Assembly (NCBI GenBank): GCA_035306605.1
Contig: DATGNR010000020.1
Length of the DNA stretch: 39,223 nt
Strand: one strand, 5' to 3'
Source of the DNA: Xanthomarina sp035306605
GTDB lineage: Bacteria; Bacteroidota; Bacteroidia; Flavobacteriales; Flavobacteriaceae
The stretch's first letter is position 1, and every line of letters starts with the position of its first letter. The notes beneath the pieces were generated by a model that saw only the letters and a list, made by a program, of their open reading frames with translations, ran no database searches and was not told where the DNA came from. A program made the position numbers and the translations under genes. Positions 34,454 to 39,223 of this stretch are shown here, piece after piece.

Positions 34454-36064
34454 TTACACGCCTACAGCACCTGCTCCTGAAGAGATAGACTCAACAGTAT
34501 TTCCTCTTACTCTTGCATTATATCCTTTAATCGATTCGCCTTTAAGCAGTTTTCGTACTAATATTAATCTTCGGTAATAGGTGTTTTCAAAACGTATTGC
34601 CAAGGTGAATAGCATTATAATTATTCCTGCAATAATGGAATAACCATACAATGCTTTTGAAGCAGTAAGTACAGCTTGTATTCGCGAACGTCCATATACT
34701 GCCAGTCCACCACCTCTAAATTGTGATAAGTTTACTGCATCTAAATGATGTGCTATGTTTTCCAACCCTTGCAACTGTAATTTGTAAAACAACCAAGAGT
34801 AAATGGCTCCAGCAAATGCTACACTTATCAATGAACGGATTACAATTGACAAGGATGCAACTGCTAAGGTTTCTGCCATATCAAAACCATCTAAGGCATA
34901 AAACCAAATACTTATAAAAAGGATAACCATTCCCATCCCTCTTAATATAGAAGGAACAATTAAATAGTTGATGTCTACTTCTGGACTGATTAAAAAATAC
35001 ATCATTACAAAATGTAAGGTGTAAAAAATCATTCCTGAAATAATTAAAAATTTGGTAGGCCATTTTTTTGCATACCACTTTCTAGCATAAATAGCCCCTA
35101 TAATAATTCCTGGTACCATTGCGTAATTCAATAGGTTGTTGGTGAGCGAATCATAGCCAAGAATACCAACCGTAAAGGTGTTTTGAATAACACCTGAAGC
35201 TAAAAACATACCCAAACACATCAATAAAATAAAGCCTTGAATAAAGTTTTTCTTTTTAAAAACACTTAACGGAACATAAGGTCGTTTTAATCCTTTTTGT
35301 CGCCATAGAAAAAGAATCATAGTGATGATAAAGCCAATGGTTGAAGCTTGTATATAGCTTGAAGCAAACCAATCTTGTTGTTTGGCAAATACTAAGGTAT
35401 ATGTTAATAGAAAAAAGGATACTACAAAAAGAAACATACTCAATAAATCAATTTGATATAAAGGTAATTTTCTCGAGAACCGTAAATCGTGCATAAAAAC
35501 AACCGAGATAAGCACCAATACAAGCATTATAATTGCCATTACCAAATAGACCGATTCCCATTGTAGGTTATAGGCAATTTTTGCAAAGAAATAACCTCCT
35601 ATTTGAGCGGTTGAAATACTTAAAGGATAAAATACTGTATAAAATTTGGTTCGGTCGCCATCTGGACTTAGAATAAATAATAGCGGAAGTACAAACTCAA
35701 TAATGGCAATGATTTTAAAAAAACCAATGACAAAGTTTGCTGCAATAATAACATACGGACTATCTGTGGTTATAATGGCCATTGAGCACAATGCAATCAT
35801 CGACAAACTGGTAATCATCAACTCTTTACTCCTAAAGCGCATTTTAAAACGCAACAAATACGGTAAGGCTGTACCCATTCCAATAAAGGAAGCATAGTTC
35901 GCAAACGAGAGATATTCGGAATAAAGTGCCAAATCACTCATCATATTGCTAAAATTGGGTGTATAAATTCCACCTACAACCAATAACGGAAATAGGTATA
36001 GAATAATGAGCAATAGCATTGCGGGTTTAGGTACCCAATCTTTAAAAAGTCCTTGGTTATACAT
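34454..36064 (-). CDS. MFS drug exporter, DHA2/EmrB-like
   Basis: The 536-residue inner-membrane transporter has about 14 hydrophobic helices, the count typical of the DHA2 (EmrB/QacA) family. It is the proton-driven pump of a tripartite exporter, passing substrates to the adaptor and TolC-type channel encoded just upstream. The canonical MFS loop motifs are weak, as in many Bacteroidota members. It is the last gene of the operon, with 3 nt from the HlyD gene. The stop lies next to an eight-nucleotide run and then the 137-nt palindrome. The substrate cannot be read from sequence. Confidence 0.88.
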   Translation of the reverse strand: MYNQGLFKDWVPKPAMLLLIILYLFPLLVVGGIYTPNFSNMMSDLALYSEYLSFANYASFIGMGTALPYLLRFKMRFRSKELMITSLSMIALCSMAIITTDSPYVIIAANFVIGFFKIIAIIEFVLPLLFILSPDGDRTKFYTVFYPLSISTAQIGGYFFAKIAYNLQWESVYLVMAIIMLVLVLISVVFMHDLRFSRKLPLYQIDLLSMFLFVVSFFLLTYTLVFAKQQDWFASSYIQASTIGFIITMILFLWRQKGLKRPYVPLSVFKKKNFIQGFILLMCLGMFLASGVIQNTFTVGILGYDSLTNNLLNYAMVPGIIIGAIYARKWYAKKWPTKFLIISGMIFYTLHFVMMYFLISPEVDINYLIVPSILRGMGMVILFISIWFYALDGFDMAETLAVASLSIVIRSLISVAFAGAIYSWLFYKLQLQGLENIAHHLDAVNLSQFRGGGLAVYGRSRIQAVLTASKALYGYSIIAGIIIMLFTLAIRFENTYYRRLILVRKLLKGESIKGYNARVRGNTVESISSGAGAVGV

Positions 36065-36067
36065 TGG

Positions 36068-37135
36068 TTATTCTACGATAATATTTACATTCATTCCTAC
36101 ACGTAAACGATTTAAATCTTCTTCTGAATTATCTTCGGTAAAATCAATACGAACCGGAATACGTTGCTGTACTTTCACGAAATTCCCTGTAGAATTATCC
36201 ACAGGAATGGTTGATAATTTTGAACCTGTAGCTGCCGAAATAGAACTTACTTTGCCTTTAAAGGCTTTTCCGCCCAAAGCATCGACTTCAATAGTAATGG
36301 CTTTTCCTGCAACAATATCTTCCATTTGGGTTTCTCTAAAATTGGCAATAACCCATTTTTTATCATCGGTTACAATACTGGCTACTTGCTGACTAGGATT
36401 TAACAACTGTCCTTCGTTAACTTTACGTCTTCCCATAAAGCCATCGTAAGGTGCTGTGATAACAGTATAAGATAAATTGAGTTTCGCTAAGTCTAAAGCT
36501 GCCTCTGCTTGCTTGATTCCTGCTTGGCTCATTTCAATTCTACCATCCATTTCACGAAGCGAATAATCTACCGATTTACGTTGTCCTAATAAGGCGTTGT
36601 ATTGCGCTTTGGCAGCATCGTACTTGGTTTTTATACCATCGTATTGTTGTTGGGTTACCGCTTCATCTTTTAACAAGGCAGCAAAACGATTTAAGTCTCT
36701 TTCAGAATTTTCTAAATTGGATTTTGCACCAGCAATATTGGCTTCAATAATAGACGTGTTGTTAGCAACTGTATTAATTGTTGATTTTGCTGTTTTTTCA
36801 CCAGCTAAAGCACTTAAATAAGCAGCTTCGGCTTGTAAAACTTTGGCTTTAATTTCGCTATCATCTAAAATCACCAACGTATCGCCTTTTTTTACTCTCT
36901 GGTTTTCTTCGAAACGAATTTCTTTAATATAAGCGGAAACTCTGGTGTTTATTGGATTGATATAAGCTTCTACTTGTGCATCGTTTGTAAAGTTTTTATC
37001 GCCAATATGGAAATAGTGTTTTAATACAAAAATCAAGGCAACTAATGCTACTAAAAATATAAGTAGATTGATAAAAAACACCGTTTTTTTGTTTTTACCT
37101 GCTTTCTTTTCGGTTTTTGAATTGTTATCTGACAT
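36068..37135 (-). CDS. HlyD-family periplasmic adaptor, EmrA-like
   Basis: The 355-residue membrane-fusion protein has a basic cytoplasmic N-terminus, one transmembrane helix (VFFINLLIFLVALVALIFVL) and a lipoyl half-motif (NTRVSAYIKEIRFEENQRVKKGDTLVILDD). A long coiled coil (about 90-200) is followed by the second lipoyl half (YTVITAPYDGFMGRRKVNEGQLLNPSQQV) and a beta-barrel domain. It bridges the MFS pump and the TolC channel. It lies between tolC (21 nt upstream) and the pump gene (3 nt downstream). Confidence 0.93.
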   Translation of the reverse strand: MSDNNSKTEKKAGKNKKTVFFINLLIFLVALVALIFVLKHYFHIGDKNFTNDAQVEAYINPINTRVSAYIKEIRFEENQRVKKGDTLVILDDSEIKAKVLQAEAAYLSALAGEKTAKSTINTVANNTSIIEANIAGAKSNLENSERDLNRFAALLKDEAVTQQQYDGIKTKYDAAKAQYNALLGQRKSVDYSLREMDGRIEMSQAGIKQAEAALDLAKLNLSYTVITAPYDGFMGRRKVNEGQLLNPSQQVASIVTDDKKWVIANFRETQMEDIVAGKAITIEVDALGGKAFKGKVSSISAATGSKLSTIPVDNSTGNFVKVQQRIPVRIDFTEDNSEEDLNRLRVGMNVNIIVE

Positions 37136-37155
37136 CTTTATTCTTTTTGCAATGG

Positions 37156-38472
37156 TTATAGTGTTCCTACAGTTTTTAATACATTATAGTATGCCTGAAG
37201 GATATTAATTTCTGAATTTACATATTGTAATTCGGCTTCTAATTTAGAGTTGCTAGCATCTAACATTTCAGTAATAAGTGCTAACTGATTTAAATATTTT
37301 TTTTCAATAATTTTATAGTTTTCTTCAGCCAAACGTTTGCTTTCTAAATAGGTTGCTTTTTGTGAAATTGCTTCGTTGTATTTTAAATAAGCTGCTTGTG
37401 TAGCCACTTGTAAATTTTGTTGAGTAAGCGTTTTGGCTTCGGTTACTTGCTCTACTTTTAACTTGTTTAATGACTCTTTTGCTTTGTTTTTGTAAAGCGA
37501 TTCAATATTATAGGTTAACGATACACCAACTTGCCAACTATTAAAGTACACATCGTTTATTGGAAAGGAATTGGTTAATGGACGTTGCATATTGTAACCA
37601 GCAAAGCCTGCCAAAATAGGTAGCTTATCTGCTTTGGTAATATCTAAGCTCGTTTCGGCTAATTCCTTTTGGGTATCCATAGTTCTAATGAGTGGATGAT
37701 TGGTAGCTACTTCATCTTGATATGTTTCTATATTTTGTAACGCAGGATTAAGTTTCAGCGTTTCTTCATCAGGAATAATTTTAGTATTTGCTGGTAATCC
37801 TAATGCAATAACCAATTGGTTGTTTAAAATTGAAATATTATTGTCTATCGTTACTATGGCTTGGTTTAAGGATGCTAATAATAAATCGCCACGAATTACT
37901 TCGTTACGTGTTACCATACCTTGATTGTAGAAACTAGTTACGTTATCAATTCGTTTTTGAGCCAATTTGATGTTTTCTAAAAAGACTTGCTTTTGATTGT
38001 ACAATTTGTAAAGGCTTAAATAATTAGAAATCACCAAAGATTTAATGCCAATTTCATCATTTTCTACATTTAAGTTCGCCAATTTTTCTTGAAGATTTCC
38101 AACCTTAATGGTATTATTGATAGCGTTTCCTTTGTAAAGCAATTGTTGGGCTTGTAAGGAAAAGGTATTACCAAAATGTGGCATATCTACGGTTTGTAGG
38201 TTTGAAAAATCGGTGTCCAAAATTTCAATATCACCCAAATACATTGCTGTTGCACCTAACGAAACATTAGGTAGTTGAAGTTGTTTATAAACTTCGGTCT
38301 GCTGTTTGGCAATATCAACCGACTTTTTTGAGACTTTTAGTTTTTGATTGTTTTCTAACGCTAGTTGAACAATTTGGTCTATGGTATATTGTTTAGGAAC
38401 AGCTTCTTGCGAAAAGCCAAAGCCATAAACAAATATGAGTAATAGGCTTACTGTTTGTTTTAAAAAATGCAT
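37156..38472 (-). CDS. TolC-family outer-membrane efflux channel
   Basis: The precursor of 438 residues has a signal peptide (MHFLKQTVSLLLIFVYGFGFSQ). Two repeats of the outer-membrane efflux (OEP) domain rich in coiled-coil heptads follow, for example TIDQIVQLALENNQKLKVSKKSVDIAKQQTEV and LAETSLDITKADKLPILAGFAGY. It should trimerise into the outer-membrane duct of the exporter. An in-frame ATG at 38502 would add ten residues, but the operator at 38491-38510 lies in that interval and the signal peptide begins naturally at 38472, so I use 38472. Confidence 0.93.
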   Translation of the reverse strand: MHFLKQTVSLLLIFVYGFGFSQEAVPKQYTIDQIVQLALENNQKLKVSKKSVDIAKQQTEVYKQLQLPNVSLGATAMYLGDIEILDTDFSNLQTVDMPHFGNTFSLQAQQLLYKGNAINNTIKVGNLQEKLANLNVENDEIGIKSLVISNYLSLYKLYNQKQVFLENIKLAQKRIDNVTSFYNQGMVTRNEVIRGDLLLASLNQAIVTIDNNISILNNQLVIALGLPANTKIIPDEETLKLNPALQNIETYQDEVATNHPLIRTMDTQKELAETSLDITKADKLPILAGFAGYNMQRPLTNSFPINDVYFNSWQVGVSLTYNIESLYKNKAKESLNKLKVEQVTEAKTLTQQNLQVATQAAYLKYNEAISQKATYLESKRLAEENYKIIEKKYLNQLALITEMLDASNSKLEAELQYVNSEINILQAYYNVLKTVGTL

Positions 38473-38490
38473 AGATATTATAGTTATTTT

Positions 38491-38510
38491 AGTTCTTAAC
38501 AAAAAGAACT
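38491..38510. promoter_or_regulatory. Second operator, between the regulator gene and tolC
   Basis: AGTTCT (38491-38496), 8-nt spacer, AGAACT (38505-38510). It has the same half-sites and spacing as the operator at 39017-39036. It lies in the 54-nt gap between the regulator stop and the tolC start. It may control an internal promoter or cause roadblock repression. Confidence 0.7.
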
Positions 38511-38526
38511 TGTTGAATAAATTTTT

Positions 38527-38973
38527 TTAGTTTTCTTCCCACTTTCTAATTGCTTCATCTATTTTCTGATTTAAAAAGTTCTGAAAATCAATGACATCTT
38601 TCAGCTTGTTGTTAAATTCTATGTCGTTATTGCTTCGATGTTTTAAAACATCTTCCATTACATTGTTAAAATCATATAGTTTTTTAGCATATTCCTCAAC
38701 TCTCTTTTTCCAATTTTCTAAATCTAGATAAAAGTATCTTTTTCTATCACCACTAAATGTTTTGTAATTAATTGTACCATCTTGTAAATGACCATTTATT
38801 GCATTGCTTACTGCACTTTTACTTGCGTTTAAAAACTCTCTAATTTCATCAAATGTTTTATAAGAAGGTTCGGCTAATAACAAGAAACTAAATACTCTGC
38901 TTGCAATGGGTGTTTTTCCAAATTGCTCATATACAACTCCAATATCTTCTACACGTTGTTTTAAATTATCCAT
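38527..38973 (-). CDS. GbsR/MarR-family transcriptional regulator
   Basis: The 148-residue protein has a winged helix-turn-helix of the GbsR/MarR type (FSFLLLAEPSYKTFDEIREFLNASKSAVSNAINGHLQDGTINYKTF, with the wing SGDRKRYFYLDLENW). Long flanking helices for dimerisation follow (EEYAKKLYDFNNVMEDVL, FQNFLNQKIDEAIRKW). It is the first gene of the four-gene efflux operon. Two matching palindromic operators flank it, and a palindrome covers its start codon, so negative autoregulation relieved by a ligand is the likely scheme. Confidence 0.92.
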   Translation of the reverse strand: MDNLKQRVEDIGVVYEQFGKTPIASRVFSFLLLAEPSYKTFDEIREFLNASKSAVSNAINGHLQDGTINYKTFSGDRKRYFYLDLENWKKRVEEYAKKLYDFNNVMEDVLKHRSNNDIEFNNKLKDVIDFQNFLNQKIDEAIRKWEEN

Positions 38974-38994
38974 ATTAATTAAGAATTAGTATGG
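38970..38994. promoter_or_regulatory. Palindrome across the regulator start codon
   Basis: CCATATTAATT (38970-38980), AAG, AATTAGTATGG (38984-38994) form an 11-bp inverted repeat with one mismatch. The ATG at 38973-38971 lies inside it. In mRNA it could form a hairpin that hides the start. As DNA it is another possible regulator site, but its sequence differs from the two AGTTCT operators. Confidence 0.5.
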
Positions 38995-38996
38995 TG

Positions 38997-39036
38997 CAAA
39001 TATACAAAGTTTTTTTAGTTCTGCAAATTAAGAACT
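38997..39036 (-). promoter_or_regulatory. Efflux operon promoter with overlapping operator
   Basis: On the minus strand TTG at 39026-39024 and TATATTTG at 39004-38997 are spaced exactly 19 nt, an ideal Bacteroidota promoter. The palindrome AGTTCT (39017-39022), 8-nt spacer, AGAACT (39031-39036) covers the -33 element, so a bound regulator dimer would block RNA polymerase. Confidence 0.82.
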
Positions 39037-39212
39037 GAAATTATTTATGATAAATTTTAAAACTAACTGCATCAATTATTTCAATAAATGAAAGGTAGAA
39101 TGCTTCAACTAATCATAAGATGTGTGTGTTTCAGTAATAATTTGTCGTTGGCTGTTTTAGACAAGTTTTATGACATTAAAATATTTAGCCTTTATTCAGG
39201 ACGGGTCAAAAT

Positions 39213-39223
39213 GTTGCACAACG
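39213..39223. repeat. Possible opening of a second copy of the 137-nt palindrome, cut by the window end
   Basis: The window ends in GTTGCACAACG. Its TTGCACAAC is the exact reverse complement of GTTGTGCAA at 34437-34445, the closing end of the palindrome. Its ACAACG matches the opening end at 34314-34319. With only 11 bases visible this is suggestive, not proof. Confidence 0.35.

Noticed and set aside
38473..38502. Longer tolC product starting at 38502
   Set aside because: The extension would place codons over the second operator and add residues before a natural signal peptide.
32026..39036. A phage-defence island
   Set aside because: No restriction, Abi, CBASS, toxin-antitoxin or similar gene is recognisable. 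The only unexplained protein is the 124-residue orphan, which is too little to support the claim.

Overview
The window comes from a low-GC member of the Bacteroidota, most likely a marine-type Flavobacteriaceae species. The evidence is a T9SS type A sorting-domain remnant, DUF4421 and VF530 (DUF2132) family proteins, the surA-type triple cluster, and promoters of the Bacteroidota class (TAnnTTTG at -7, TTG about 19 nt upstream). I cannot name the genus from sequence alone. No rRNA, tRNA or CRISPR array was seen.

Positions 1-31558 are chromosomal backbone, mostly housekeeping genes in short operons. In order they are: the N-terminal part of a carboxypeptidase-like regulatory-domain protein; a DEAD-box RNA helicase with a long structured leader; rdgB; a DUF4421 protein; an rhlE-type helicase operon with two small proteins; a TPR lipoprotein; a short ribosome hibernation factor; rlmH; nadC; a YihY family membrane protein; priA; a LytTR response regulator; the rpsF-rpsR-rplI operon; a probable DUF6495 protein; hisS; a decayed LamG/T9SS gene; cls; an ABC-F ATPase; two small overlapping genes including an SRPBCC protein; three consecutive SurA/PpiC-type periplasmic folding factors followed by a MoxR ATPase; aconitase; and a TlpA-type thioredoxin. 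Strong intrinsic terminators follow the hibernation factor, rplI, hisS, the ABC-F gene and aconitase.

Positions 31559-34450 are a small accessory island. It holds a 467-bp AT-rich gap, a complete tyrosine recombinase preceded by a TAGGGGTAA direct repeat, a 111-nt segment bounded by a perfect 12-bp inverted repeat, an orphan 124-residue protein, an XRE regulator that has lost its start, the C-terminal scrap of an IS3-family transposase, and a 137-nt imperfect palindrome that can fold end to end.

Positions 34454-39036 are a minus-strand four-gene efflux operon: a GbsR/MarR-type regulator, TolC, an HlyD/EmrA adaptor and a DHA2/EmrB-type MFS pump. Together these would form a tripartite drug exporter spanning both membranes. 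Two matching 20-bp operators (AGTTCT-N8-AGAACT) lie over the -33 element of the regulator promoter and just before tolC, which points to autoregulation. The last 11 bases of the window look like the opening of another copy of the 137-nt palindrome. The efflux operon may therefore be a repeat-bounded cassette, and this is the most interesting idea in the window.
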